Of a stretch of 64,000 nt of DNA, positions 44,854-53,618 are shown piece by piece (the stretch's first letter is position 1; every line of letters starts with the position of its first letter). The notes beneath the pieces were generated by a model that was given only the letters and a program-made list of their open reading frames with translations, had not been told where the DNA came from and ran no database searches. A program made the translations under genes and the position numbers. The DNA comes from an uncultured Clostridia bacterium (GTDB taxonomy: Bacteria > Bacillota > Clostridia > Christensenellales > UBA3700), in assembly GCA_937880755.1 (NCBI GenBank), contig CALGRX010000023.1:1-64000 (forward strand), given 5' to 3'.

Positions 44854-44980
44854 TTGTCAATATGTATAAAGGAATTTACTGACGAAGTATGCAATTATTC
44901 TACATATTGACTAACGAAGAGACTGCAATGGTTCTATCAAAGTATTTCGTCGAGGACTAACTAGGCATTTTTATCTAACC

Positions 44981-45007
44981 GCCCGCAATTTGTGGGCATT
45001 CGTTTTA
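44981..45007 (+). terminator. Possible terminator of apbE-NusG-II
   Basis: GCCCGCA/TGTGGGC with a short loop and a G-T pair, followed by ATTCGTTTT. It overlaps the start of the next promoter. Confidence 0.5.
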
Positions 45008-45009
45008 TA

Positions 45010-45038
45010 TTGACAATGAGATAACCAAATAGTATATT
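45010..45038 (+). promoter_or_regulatory. Promoter of the Sel1 gene, predicted leaderless
   Basis: TTGACA, 17 nt, TATATT. Seven nt on is the ATG at 45045. The other ATG at 45039 touches the -10 box and would not be in the RNA. Confidence 0.65.
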
Positions 45039-45044
45039 ATGTGT

Positions 45045-45287
45045 ATGAGTGAGTTGGGTTGGGATGATATGCAATACGGTATCATTCAAGACTTTGCCCA
45101 AGAGGTAGCGCTGTATAAAGATTTAGCGAAAAAAGGCGACGAGTTGGCGCAATTCAAACTCGGTGAGTGTTACAGCAACGGTCGAGGCGTAGAGCAAGAT
45201 TACGCCAAGGCGGTATATTGGTATACCAAGTCGGCAGAGCAAGGTAATTGGAAAGCCGAGCAAGCCTTGCAAGATATTGCTAATTGA
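45045..45287 (+). CDS. Small Sel1-repeat protein
   Basis: An 80-residue protein with one full Sel1-like repeat (FKLGECYSNGRGVEQDYAKA then WYTKSAEQGNWKAEQAL) and part of another before it. Sel1 proteins are adaptors for protein contacts. It has no signal peptide and no partner nearby. It appears to be leaderless. Confidence 0.75.
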   Translation: MSELGWDDMQYGIIQDFAQEVALYKDLAKKGDELAQFKLGECYSNGRGVEQDYAKAVYWYTKSAEQGNWKAEQALQDIAN

Positions 45288-45310
45288 TAATATAATGACA
45301 ATCCAAGCAA

Positions 45311-45333
45311 AACGCCCGCAACTTGCGGGCGTT
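45311..45333. terminator. Hairpin between the Sel1 gene and rnfB
   Basis: AACGCCCGCAA pairs with TTGCGGGCGTT almost without a loop. It is at the end of both converging genes, with moderate T-runs on each strand. Confidence 0.7.
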
Positions 45334-45361
45334 GTTATTTAGAGTAATCTCTAATACAATT

Positions 45362-46186
45362 TTAGTGTACTTTGATTACTTTTCTCGGACACTTTTCTAC
45401 GCACGTCATACATCCCGTGCATTTGTCGTAGTCGAATACGGGGATATTGTCCACCATAGTAATTGCGCCGTGAGGGCAACTTCTTGCGCACATTCCGCAA
45501 CCTATGCAACCCTTCTTGCACACGCTCATCACTTCCTTGGCTTTGCAATGGTTGTTGCAAGCCACGTAGACTTTGGCTTTGGCAGGGATACGGGCTATGA
45601 CCGCCTTAGGGCAATTGCCTATGCAAGCACCGCACGATATACAAATCGACTTGTCCACGTGCGCCACGCCGTCGTCGTCTATTTTGATAGCGCCTACGGG
45701 ACAAACCTTGACGCAAGTACCGCCACCGAGGCAAGCGGTAGAGCAGAGTTTATCTCCGCCCATAATCACCATTTGGTTGATACAGTCCTCGTAGCCCACG
45801 TAGTCAAACTTGTCCACGGCGTTGACTCCGCCACTACAACGTACCACCGCCACGGTAGGCTCTTCGTCGCTCATCTCTATGCCGGCTATCTTGCATATAA
45901 TCTCTTTTTCTTCTTTAGACGTCACTTTGCAGTCGCCTATGCACGCCTTACCGCACGCCAAAGACTCGGCGAAGCCCGAACATCCCGAGTGTCCGCAACC
46001 ACCGCAGTTGGCTCCTGCGAGGTGGCTGAGGATTGCCGTAACCTTTTCGTCCTCTTCGATATGGCACACTTTGGTGACTACTATGATGAGTATGCCGAAC
46101 AATATCGCAAGACCTGCAATAATGCCTAGCACCATACCTACTTTGCTCCATTGTATATTAGCACATAATATAATCTTATTTTGCAT
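45362..46186 (-). CDS. rnfB: Rnf complex subunit B (ferredoxin-type)
   Basis: Accepts electrons from ferredoxin in the Rnf complex. The 274 residues start with a membrane helix (about 15-38), then the [4Fe-4S] Fe-S domain (CGGCGHSGC near 60), and three further clusters: C-x2-C-x2-C sets near 176, 217 and 250. It is last in the operon, 8 nt after rnfA. Confidence 0.96.
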   Translation of the reverse strand: MQNKIILCANIQWSKVGMVLGIIAGLAILFGILIIVVTKVCHIEEDEKVTAILSHLAGANCGGCGHSGCSGFAESLACGKACIGDCKVTSKEEKEIICKIAGIEMSDEEPTVAVVRCSGGVNAVDKFDYVGYEDCINQMVIMGGDKLCSTACLGGGTCVKVCPVGAIKIDDDGVAHVDKSICISCGACIGNCPKAVIARIPAKAKVYVACNNHCKAKEVMSVCKKGCIGCGMCARSCPHGAITMVDNIPVFDYDKCTGCMTCVEKCPRKVIKVH

Positions 46187-46194
46187 AAATCACC

Positions 46195-46806
46195 TCAACC
46201 TATCGCAATCATATTGAAGATATAGAAAGCCATTGCCATAAAACTTGCCGCAATCATCGTGATAGGGAAGCCCTTGAGCGCGGGAGCGACGTCGAGTTTG
46301 TCTATCTTTTGTCTTAGTCCGCTCATCAGTACGATAGCGAGAGTAAAGCCCACGCCGGCGAAGAAGCCGTAGCCCACGGCAACGCCGATATTCATAGATT
46401 CTATACCAAGAAGAGCCATCATTTGTCCCTTGTCTATTACCAGCTCCGCCACACCGAGTACGGCGCAGTTGGTGGTGATGAGAGGCAGATACACGCCCAT
46501 TGCATTGTAGAGTGAAGGCGAAAACTTTTTGATAAACTTCTCTATCATTTGTACGAGAGATGCAATGACGAAGATAAATACGATTATCTCCAAATACTGT
46601 AGTCCCAGCGGCACCAAGATAAATTGATAGATAGGGTAGGTGATTAGACACGTCATCGTCATAACGAGCGTTACGGCAAGACCCATACCGAGCGCGTTGC
46701 TCGTCTGCTTAGACACACCCAAGAAAGGACATATACCCAAGAATTGCACGAGAATAAAGTTGTTGACGAATACCGCCATAATGATAATCATAAGGAAGTT
46801 GCCCAT
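46195..46806 (-). CDS. rnfA: Rnf complex subunit A
   Basis: An integral membrane subunit, 203 residues, six hydrophobic segments. The N-terminal FVNNFILVQFLGICPFLGVS motif is characteristic, with the Cys that helps bind the membrane [2Fe-2S] cluster shared with RnfE. One base lies between it and rnfE. Confidence 0.96.
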   Translation of the reverse strand: MGNFLMIIIMAVFVNNFILVQFLGICPFLGVSKQTSNALGMGLAVTLVMTMTCLITYPIYQFILVPLGLQYLEIIVFIFVIASLVQMIEKFIKKFSPSLYNAMGVYLPLITTNCAVLGVAELVIDKGQMMALLGIESMNIGVAVGYGFFAGVGFTLAIVLMSGLRQKIDKLDVAPALKGFPITMIAASFMAMAFYIFNMIAIG

Positions 46807-46807
46807 A

Positions 46808-47488
46808 TTACTTCACCTCCTCCGTCTTGGTTTCGAGTTTTTGCGGTTGCGTGTCGGGATACGCCGCGTAAAACTCCTTGCGCTTTTTGACGTTATCTAT
46901 CTTGGCAAAGAGTGCGTTGAATAGCGCAATCATCACGCCGTAGGTAAAGAATGCACCCGCCGCCGAAGTAAAGAACTCTATGCGGAATGACCACAATTCC
47001 ATACCAAAGATGCTACCGCTGCCCAGCACCTCTCTTATCACGCCGAGCAGAGTCAACGCCCAAGCAAAGCCAAGTCCAGTAAACAAGCCGTCGGCAGCAG
47101 AGTCTAGCACGGGATTTTTGCTTGCAAATGCTTCGGCTCTACCCAAGATGACGCAGTTGACGACGATGAGAGGAAGATATACGCCTAGCGACTCGTATAG
47201 GTCGGGGATAAACTTCTCCATCACCATTCTCACTACCGTCACGAAGGTGGCTATAATCAGCACGAAAGACGGTATGCGCACGGCGTTAGGAATGACCTTG
47301 CGTAGCAAACTTATCAACGTGTTGCTACATATCAATATAAAGGTCACGGCAAGTCCCATACCGATACCGTTCATTGCCGTGGTAGAGAGCGCGAGGGTAG
47401 GACAAGTGCCTAGCACAAGCCTCAACGTAGGGTTGTTGCGAAGCAGTCCGTCAAGGGCTATGCCTTTGAATTTGTTACCTTTCATCAT
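46808..47488 (-). CDS. rnfE: Rnf complex subunit E
   Basis: An integral membrane subunit, paralogous to RnfA and packed against it in inverted orientation. The 226 residues contain six membrane segments, NPTLRLVLGTCPTLAL near 20 and a C-terminal charged tail. It overlaps rnfG by 4 nt. Confidence 0.96.
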   Translation of the reverse strand: MMKGNKFKGIALDGLLRNNPTLRLVLGTCPTLALSTTAMNGIGMGLAVTFILICSNTLISLLRKVIPNAVRIPSFVLIIATFVTVVRMVMEKFIPDLYESLGVYLPLIVVNCVILGRAEAFASKNPVLDSAADGLFTGLGFAWALTLLGVIREVLGSGSIFGMELWSFRIEFFTSAAGAFFTYGVMIALFNALFAKIDNVKKRKEFYAAYPDTQPQKLETKTEEVK

Positions 47489-48075
47489 GCCACCTCCATA
47501 TCGTTGCGAATAAAGTAGAGCGTACAGTTGACGGCTCTATTGAAGGCGTTGGAAGAACGGGTCGCTCCCGACGTAACGTTTTGGATATTGCCTTCGCTTT
47601 CCGCCTTGTCAAAGTAGTAGCCTTCGAGAAGTAGGTCGTCGTTGCTCGTGTAGAAGTCGGTAAAGGACGACTTAAAGGACGACATCAGCGTTTGCTTTTC
47701 GTTGCCGGCAACCTTGACCTTATCGAGTCCCTTAAAGGTATCTCCCTCGAAGTTAGCCACTATCCACAGCGTAACGGTACCGCCCTTATAGCCTTCTGTG
47801 CCCGTAGATTTGAACAGGTAGTTGCCGTCCGACAACTTGTACACCTTGTCTATAGTGCCGTATTCGTTGACGGCTTTTTCTTCGCTCACCGTTACTTCTT
47901 GATATTCCACGGCTTGACCGTAAATCTTTTTGATTGCTTGTTGAGTGCGCTCTTCGTCAGACACGTACAACACGTCGTTGAGGATAGCCAGCACTCCTCC
48001 TGCAATCAGCGCAATGCAAGTCAATACGAGTATGCACTTGAATGCGCTTGACTTAAAAAACTGTTTTAGAGTCAT
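47485..48075 (-). CDS. rnfG: Rnf complex subunit G (FMN-binding)
   Basis: A membrane-anchored subunit with an outside FMN-binding domain. The 196 residues have a membrane segment at about 13-32 and the flavinylation motif SGAT (169-172) with Thr172 as the expected FMN site. ApbE at 43.2 kb would do the attachment. It overlaps rnfD by 4 nt. Confidence 0.95.
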   Translation of the reverse strand: MTLKQFFKSSAFKCILVLTCIALIAGGVLAILNDVLYVSDEERTQQAIKKIYGQAVEYQEVTVSEEKAVNEYGTIDKVYKLSDGNYLFKSTGTEGYKGGTVTLWIVANFEGDTFKGLDKVKVAGNEKQTLMSSFKSSFTDFYTSNDDLLLEGYYFDKAESEGNIQNVTSGATRSSNAFNRAVNCTLYFIRNDMEVA

Positions 48076-49118
48076 TGTTGCACCTCCTTGTCGGCTTGCT
48101 TTTTGCTCTTGATTTTGGTTATTTGAGCTTTTATTTTGTCAAGCATGGTAGGCGCGCCGAATATTCTAGGTCTGATATGAGCGTTGATGAGCGGAACGAA
48201 TAGGTTCATCAACAATATCGCAAAGGATACGACTTCTATGCGAGTGTACTTTCTAAGTAGAGCGGTCACTATACCGAGAGCGATATAGTAGACGTATCTG
48301 CCTTTGTCGGTAAACGGAGAGGTCACGTAGTCGGTCGCCATAAAGATTGCACCTAAGAATAGTCCGCCCGACAAAATCGAAGGCAAGAAATAGCCGAAGT
48401 TAAATCCGTTGAGAGCCACGCTCATCAAGCCCGTCACTCCGATATAGATGACAGGCCATTGCCAACCGATGACTTTGCGACATATTAGGTATATTCCGCC
48501 TACGATCAGAGCGAGCTTACACGTTTCGCCTATACAACCCGTCACGCCCGAACCCAACAATAGGTCGAGAGAAGATATACCCATTTTGTCAACGCCGTCG
48601 GACAACATAACGGTGAGAGGGGTTGCACCCGAGGTTACTTCCACGCTTCCCGACATTATCGCGCCCACGTTAGGCACAGCCCAACCGCTTATCATCACCG
48701 ATTGAAAGGCGATAAATGCGAAGACTCTACCCGTGATAGCGGGATTGACGATATTTTTGCCCGTTCCGCCAAATAGCATTTTGACGACGACTATCATAAA
48801 TATCGAAGAGATGATAGGCACGTACCAAGGCACGTTGCTACTCAAACACATGCCGAGTAGCATACCCGATACCAGCGACGTAAAGTCGAAGTTACGCAAA
48901 ATTTCTTTTATATTTTTGCGTGCAATGAGGTTGTAGACGATCTCGCTACCCACCGCGCCCACGCAGGACAAAGCCAGCACGAGCAAAGCCTTAAAGCCGA
49001 AGTACACGCAACCCATAATGCAAGCAGGCAATAGTGCTATGCATACGTCGAGCATAATGCCCTTGGTAGTTCTTGCTCCCCTTACGTGAGGAGAATCGGA
49101 TACGTAAACTTTGTTCAT
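48072..49118 (-). CDS. rnfD: Rnf complex subunit D
   Basis: A membrane subunit, 348 residues and about nine membrane helices, belonging to the NqrB/RnfD family. Its SGAT flavinylation motif includes Thr166. It is thought to take part in ion translocation. It lies 10 nt after rnfC. Confidence 0.96.
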   Translation of the reverse strand: MNKVYVSDSPHVRGARTTKGIMLDVCIALLPACIMGCVYFGFKALLVLALSCVGAVGSEIVYNLIARKNIKEILRNFDFTSLVSGMLLGMCLSSNVPWYVPIISSIFMIVVVKMLFGGTGKNIVNPAITGRVFAFIAFQSVMISGWAVPNVGAIMSGSVEVTSGATPLTVMLSDGVDKMGISSLDLLLGSGVTGCIGETCKLALIVGGIYLICRKVIGWQWPVIYIGVTGLMSVALNGFNFGYFLPSILSGGLFLGAIFMATDYVTSPFTDKGRYVYYIALGIVTALLRKYTRIEVVSFAILLMNLFVPLINAHIRPRIFGAPTMLDKIKAQITKIKSKKQADKEVQQ

Positions 49119-49128
49119 AATCTCCTCC

Positions 49129-50421
49129 TTACTTTTTTCTCAATTGAGATTTGCATAGCGTAATGCTTTGCAGTAGTGAGCGTCTTGCAGGGCATACGTA
49201 GGCGCAACAACCGCACTCTATACAGTTGAGGACGCCGCCGTATTTTGACGCGCTTTGGTAGTCGCCCGCTTGGGTGTAGAAGTCGATAGACATAGGCAAT
49301 AGGTGCATAGGGCACACGCTTGCGCATCTACCGCAACTTATGCAAGGCGACGGAGCGATAAAGTCGGCTTGCGTATCGTCGAGAGCCAATATACCGCTGT
49401 CGGTCTTGCGAGTATAATAGTCGGAAGAAATCATCGTCGAGCCCATCATAGGACCGCCCGCAATGAGAGCGGCAAGATTGGTGTTGTCGTACTTACAGTA
49501 GTCGAGTAGGTATTGGAAACTCGTGCCGAATTTGACTAGCAAGTTTTTAGGCTCTTTGACGCACTCGCCCGACACCGTCAACACTCTTTCGTATAGAGGC
49601 TTGTTGAGTTCCACCGCCTCGTACACGGCGTGAGCGGTGGCTATATTTTGCACCACGCAACCCGCGTCGGCAGGCAATTTGCCCACAGGCACTTCTCGAC
49701 CCGTGCAACAGTAGATGAGGTGTTTTTCCGAGCCCATAGGGTACGCTTTCTTTAGGGTGACGATAGTTAGGTCGTCGTACTTCTCCAATAGCTCTATGGC
49801 TTTAGGCTTGTTGGCTTCTATTCCCACGATGATTTTGTCCACGCCGAGCGCCTTGGCAAGCAATCTTATACCGCTCACTACTTCTTCGGTCTTTTCTATC
49901 ATCAGCCTATAGTCGCAAGTGAGATAAGGCTCGCATTCCGCGCCATTGATGACCAAAGTATCTACGTGAGTAGAAGGGGAGAGTTTGACGGCGGTAGGGA
50001 AGCCTGCTCCGCCCATACCCACGATGCCTGCTTCTCTTATACGCTCTTTGATAGTAGCAGGTTCTCTGTCGGCTAGAGGCTCTAGACAAACGCTGTCGTA
50101 CTGACCGTCGTTTTCGATTACCACGTAGTCGCTGACCATACCTCTCGGGTTGGCGCGCTTCTCTATGTCGATGACCTTTCCGCTCACGCCGCTATACACG
50201 TTGGCGCTAACGAATCCATCGGCCTTGCCTATAAGCTGACCTTGCTTAACTTCGTCGCCCACTTGCACGAGTATTTGGCAAGGCTTGCCGATATGTTGGC
50301 TCATACTTATCGACAAAATTTGAGGTACGGGAGCGACCTCGATGTAGGCGTCGGCGGCGTATTGCTTTTTGTCGGCAATATGTATGCCTCGCCCAAAATG
50401 CTTTCCTTTAATTGCTTTCAA
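49129..50421 (-). CDS. rnfC: Rnf complex subunit C (NADH-binding)
   Basis: The NAD-side subunit. The 430 residues have an N-terminal barrel-sandwich domain, an FMN/NADH Rossmann-like domain (GMGGAGFPTAVK near 135), an SLBB domain and two [4Fe-4S] motifs (CISCGRCASVC near 360; CIECGCCAYVC near 400). It overlaps the Gx gene by 14 nt. Confidence 0.96.
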   Translation of the reverse strand: MKAIKGKHFGRGIHIADKKQYAADAYIEVAPVPQILSISMSQHIGKPCQILVQVGDEVKQGQLIGKADGFVSANVYSGVSGKVIDIEKRANPRGMVSDYVVIENDGQYDSVCLEPLADREPATIKERIREAGIVGMGGAGFPTAVKLSPSTHVDTLVINGAECEPYLTCDYRLMIEKTEEVVSGIRLLAKALGVDKIIVGIEANKPKAIELLEKYDDLTIVTLKKAYPMGSEKHLIYCCTGREVPVGKLPADAGCVVQNIATAHAVYEAVELNKPLYERVLTVSGECVKEPKNLLVKFGTSFQYLLDYCKYDNTNLAALIAGGPMMGSTMISSDYYTRKTDSGILALDDTQADFIAPSPCISCGRCASVCPMHLLPMSIDFYTQAGDYQSASKYGGVLNCIECGCCAYVCPARRSLLQSITLCKSQLRKK

Positions 50422-50992
50422 CAGTTTTCCCTCCGTTATCGATTGAAATATCGTTTTTATTATTTAACAATTCAAAAGCCTTCTCGTAGATACTCTTAGG
50501 CAAATAACGCAAAATAAAGTACGCCGTCAAGCCCACTATCACTCCGCTAAGCACGCCAAGCATAGCAAGATACGGGGTGTAGGACAATACTGCCGTACTG
50601 CCCGAAGTTAGGCAAAAGACTAGGTTTTGCACGACGTTGTGTATCACGGCGCTAGCTACCGATATGGACACGATAGACAATTTGTCCATACACGACCTAA
50701 CCAAAATAGCACTCACCGCCAAGGCAATCAGACCTGCGGGGATAGAGTACAATAGGGCAGAAGGGTTGCCCGTAATTATATTGCCGAGCACGGCTCTTAT
50801 CAAAAAAATAAATAATGCGTCTATAGGCGTCAAAATTACCAATGCAAGTAGAGTAAAAAGATTGGCAAGTCCGAGTTTTGCCCCGGGGAGAATAAGCGGA
50901 GGAAAGGCGTTCTCCACCACGAAAACGATGAGGGATACCGCCGTCAAAAGTGCAACGAGCGCTATTCGATACGTAGTCTTGTTAGTTCTCAC
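50408..50992 (-). CDS. Gx transporter family protein
   Basis: A 194-residue membrane protein with about five or six segments, of the Gx/heptaprenyl-diphosphate-synthase component I type, an ECF-like S component. It is first in the rnf operon, with GGAGG before the ATG, and recurs beside rnf genes in Clostridia. The substrate is not established. Confidence 0.85.
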   Translation of the reverse strand: MRTNKTTYRIALVALLTAVSLIVFVVENAFPPLILPGAKLGLANLFTLLALVILTPIDALFIFLIRAVLGNIITGNPSALLYSIPAGLIALAVSAILVRSCMDKLSIVSISVASAVIHNVVQNLVFCLTSGSTAVLSYTPYLAMLGVLSGVIVGLTAYFILRYLPKSIYEKAFELLNNKNDISIDNGGKTVESN

Positions 50993-51012
50993 GGCTCCCT
51001 CCTATATTTTTT

Positions 51013-51041
51013 ATTATAAAAATAAAACGCGCCTTTGTCAA
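51013..51041 (-). promoter_or_regulatory. Promoter of the Gx-rnfCDGEAB operon
   Basis: Minus strand TTGACA, 17 nt, TATAAT, a perfect consensus. The leader of about 15 nt carries GGAGG. Confidence 0.85.
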
Positions 51042-51187
51042 TATCAATATTGAGAATATAGAGCGTCTTATCGGTAATTTTGCGATATTTTCATTATTGC
51101 CAAAATATTAACGTTTTTTGTCCCCAGTATACGGTTACAAAAATGCTTTTTGTAATTCAAATATCGCTATGCCAAAATCCAAAGCCG

Positions 51188-51196
51188 TGCTATAAT
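51188..51196 (+). promoter_or_regulatory. Extended -10 promoter, predicted leaderless start
   Basis: TGCTATAAT, an extended -10 with no good -35. Seven nt after the last T is the ATG at 51203. Confidence 0.6.
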
Positions 51197-51202
51197 GTAG
51201 CT

Positions 51203-52666
51203 ATGAAAACGGTTTTTCTTGCAATCAATTCTCAATACGTTCACACCTTGCTTGCGCCGAGGTATCTCAAAGCCAACAGTTCGCTACCGGTAGAGATAAT
51301 CGAAACCAACGTCAATACGCAGTTGTCTACGCTCTTTGCGCAGTTGTATAGCCTCAAACCCGACGTAGTGGCGATAAGCTGTTATATCTTCAATATTGCC
51401 TTCGTAGACAGGCTTTTGCAAGATATCAGACTGTATTTGCCTAAGGTCAAGATAATATTGGGGGGATACGAGGTGGCTTTTGACACAGACGAATACTTGG
51501 ACGTAGCCGATTATATCATCAAGGGCGAGGGCGACTTTGTGTTCGGACGGCTCTTGCAAGACATAGAGAGCGGACGAGGCGAGTACCCCAAGATTATCGA
51601 GGCGGGTCAGGTAGAAAATCTCGACGATATCGTCAGTCCTTACGACGACGAGTACGCCTCTATGGGCGACACGAGGATACTCTATATGGAGAGTAGCAGA
51701 GGTTGTCCTTATAGATGCAGTTATTGTATGTCGGGAGGGACTAAGCCTCGCACCTTTTCTTTGGAGAGGACTTTCGACGACTATCGCAAGTTGATGAAAT
51801 ATAATCCTCGTCAAATCAAAATGGTAGACCGCACTTTCAACTTTGACGTCAAGAGAGCCACCAAAATCTTCGCTTGGCTGATAGACAATTACGGCGATAG
51901 CAACACCAATTTTCACTTCGAGATGGCGCCCGAGCTATTTGACGAAGAGATGTTTACCACCCTTGCTAGAGCCAAAAAGGGCTTGTTCCAATTCGAGATA
52001 GGGGTGCAGTCTTTCAACGCCGAGACGCTCTCCGCCGTGGGTAGGAACGCCAACGTGGAGAGGATTGCATACAACCTCGCTCGGCTCAAAGCAATGGGCA
52101 ATATCCATATCCATACCGACCTTATCGCAGGCTTACCTCACGAGGACTACGACAGCTTCGTCAAGGGCTTTGACAGACTGTACGAGATGGGCGGAGATAA
52201 TTTGCAACTCGGTTTCCTCAAAGTGCTCAAAGGCTCTAGATTGGCTAGCGAGGGCGAGGGGTATATAATAGGTACTTTGCCACCTTACGAAATCGTATCT
52301 TCGCCTTACTTGACGTATGACCAAATATTGCAACTCAAGACTTGCGAGAGCGCGCTGGAGAGGTATCACAATAGTGGAAGATTTAAGACCTGTATCGACT
52401 TTTTGATACCAAAATACTATTCGCCGTACGCATTTTTTTACGGGTTGGGAGAGTATATTGCCAACCGCCGCGGCGAGCAAACGGCAATCTCCGCTACCGC
52501 TCAATGCGACCTATTGTGGCAATACGTGTACGACAATCCACCGCCAATCCTCGACGACGAGCAATCGAAATCAGAATTTTTCAACCGCCTCGAAGAGTAT
52601 ATTCAAACCGACTTCAAACTGTGTGGCAACGCCCGCAAGTGGCACCGCCACGACAACAAAAACTGA
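51203..52666 (+). CDS. B12-binding-domain radical SAM protein
   Basis: A 487-residue enzyme. Residues about 1-135 form a cobalamin-binding domain and about 165-370 the radical SAM barrel, with the [4Fe-4S] motif CPYRCSYC (about 171-178). The C-terminal part matches the DUF4080 type. The reaction is unknown. The MKTVFL start is preferred because the residues upstream look non-coding. It appears leaderless. Confidence 0.87.
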   Translation: MKTVFLAINSQYVHTLLAPRYLKANSSLPVEIIETNVNTQLSTLFAQLYSLKPDVVAISCYIFNIAFVDRLLQDIRLYLPKVKIILGGYEVAFDTDEYLDVADYIIKGEGDFVFGRLLQDIESGRGEYPKIIEAGQVENLDDIVSPYDDEYASMGDTRILYMESSRGCPYRCSYCMSGGTKPRTFSLERTFDDYRKLMKYNPRQIKMVDRTFNFDVKRATKIFAWLIDNYGDSNTNFHFEMAPELFDEEMFTTLARAKKGLFQFEIGVQSFNAETLSAVGRNANVERIAYNLARLKAMGNIHIHTDLIAGLPHEDYDSFVKGFDRLYEMGGDNLQLGFLKVLKGSRLASEGEGYIIGTLPPYEIVSSPYLTYDQILQLKTCESALERYHNSGRFKTCIDFLIPKYYSPYAFFYGLGEYIANRRGEQTAISATAQCDLLWQYVYDNPPPILDDEQSKSEFFNRLEEYIQTDFKLCGNARKWHRHDNKN

Positions 52667-52686
52667 GCCGAAAGGCTCTCTTTTTT
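52665..52686 (+). terminator. Terminator overlapping the radical SAM stop codon
   Basis: GAGCC/GGCTC with GAAA tetraloop, beginning inside the TGA stop, followed by TCTTTTTT. Confidence 0.85.
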
Positions 52687-52747
52687 ATTCAAAATGGCTA
52701 TTGCAATAAGTAATAAAATGTGCTACCATAGAATTAGGAGAAATGGT

Positions 52748-53549
52748 ATGGAAAAATCAACAAAACATACGATAAACATATTGGTTACTGTAGCAGTTGT
52801 GATTTTGGCTATTAAGTTGCTATTGTTATTGTTGCCAATGTTAGGTTCTCCAAATTTTGGCTTTATTGAAAAAATAAACGATAAATATTGCTTTTTTAGA
52901 GCGGAAATTGACGAATTGATGGACAACGTAATCAAAGAAGACGCGTATGGCAGAGTATTGATATCCACGGGCAATATTGCCGACCTCAATCCCGAAACGG
53001 GCAAAGAATGCATTATCGTGTATTCTATTCACGTACTCAACGAGCACGAAACACTCTCAAAGCATATTCCAAAAGTATACTACTACGTAGCGTATGAGGA
53101 CAATACCGATAGCGAGGGATTCAAACAGTTCCTCCAAGACAATCATTGGGGAGAAAACCCAAGATTTATAGATTATAAGTATAAGAGTTACGGCTACCCG
53201 ACAGATGCTATCGACAAGCAACTATTGGATAGCCATGGCGGTATTGACGATAGTATTTTATTATACCGCCAATGAAGAATATATCCAAAATACCGTTGAC
53301 GAAAACATTGTCTTGCTAAAGCATTATAATAGTAGAAAAAACTACGTAATCATCGGCATATACGTAAACCCCGACGACCATAAGTTGTACGCAGTGGCAA
53401 CCGACTACAACGACCTTGACAACGTGTTTACCGTGCACAAAGAATTGAATTATGACAATCTAGTGCAAGATATCGAAGACTTCAAAGAGCAAGTGGACTA
53501 TGAAGATAGTTACGTGTTCTATGATAGTCAATGGAATACAAAATACTAA
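52748..53549 (+). pseudogene. Frameshifted copy of a tandem membrane-anchored protein
   Basis: An AGGAG site precedes ATG 52748. One N-terminal membrane segment (about 10-32), then YGRVLISTGNIADLN, NHWGEN and DKQLLDSHGG in one frame to 53275. The rest (from about ANEEYIQNTV, DLDNVFTV, to a stop at 53549) is in the next frame. It aligns end to end with the intact neighbour at 53619. The length fits loss of one base near 53255-53270. Confidence 0.75.
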
Positions 53550-53618
53550 TTAAATGCTAAGACATATCAAATTGTCGAATTGGCTCGATAGGCTCAACTA
53601 AATACGCAAGGGTGAGAT

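Noticed and set aside
45039..45041. First ATG of the Sel1 gene
   Set aside because: It directly touches the -10 box and would precede the transcription start; the ATG at 45045 is preferred.
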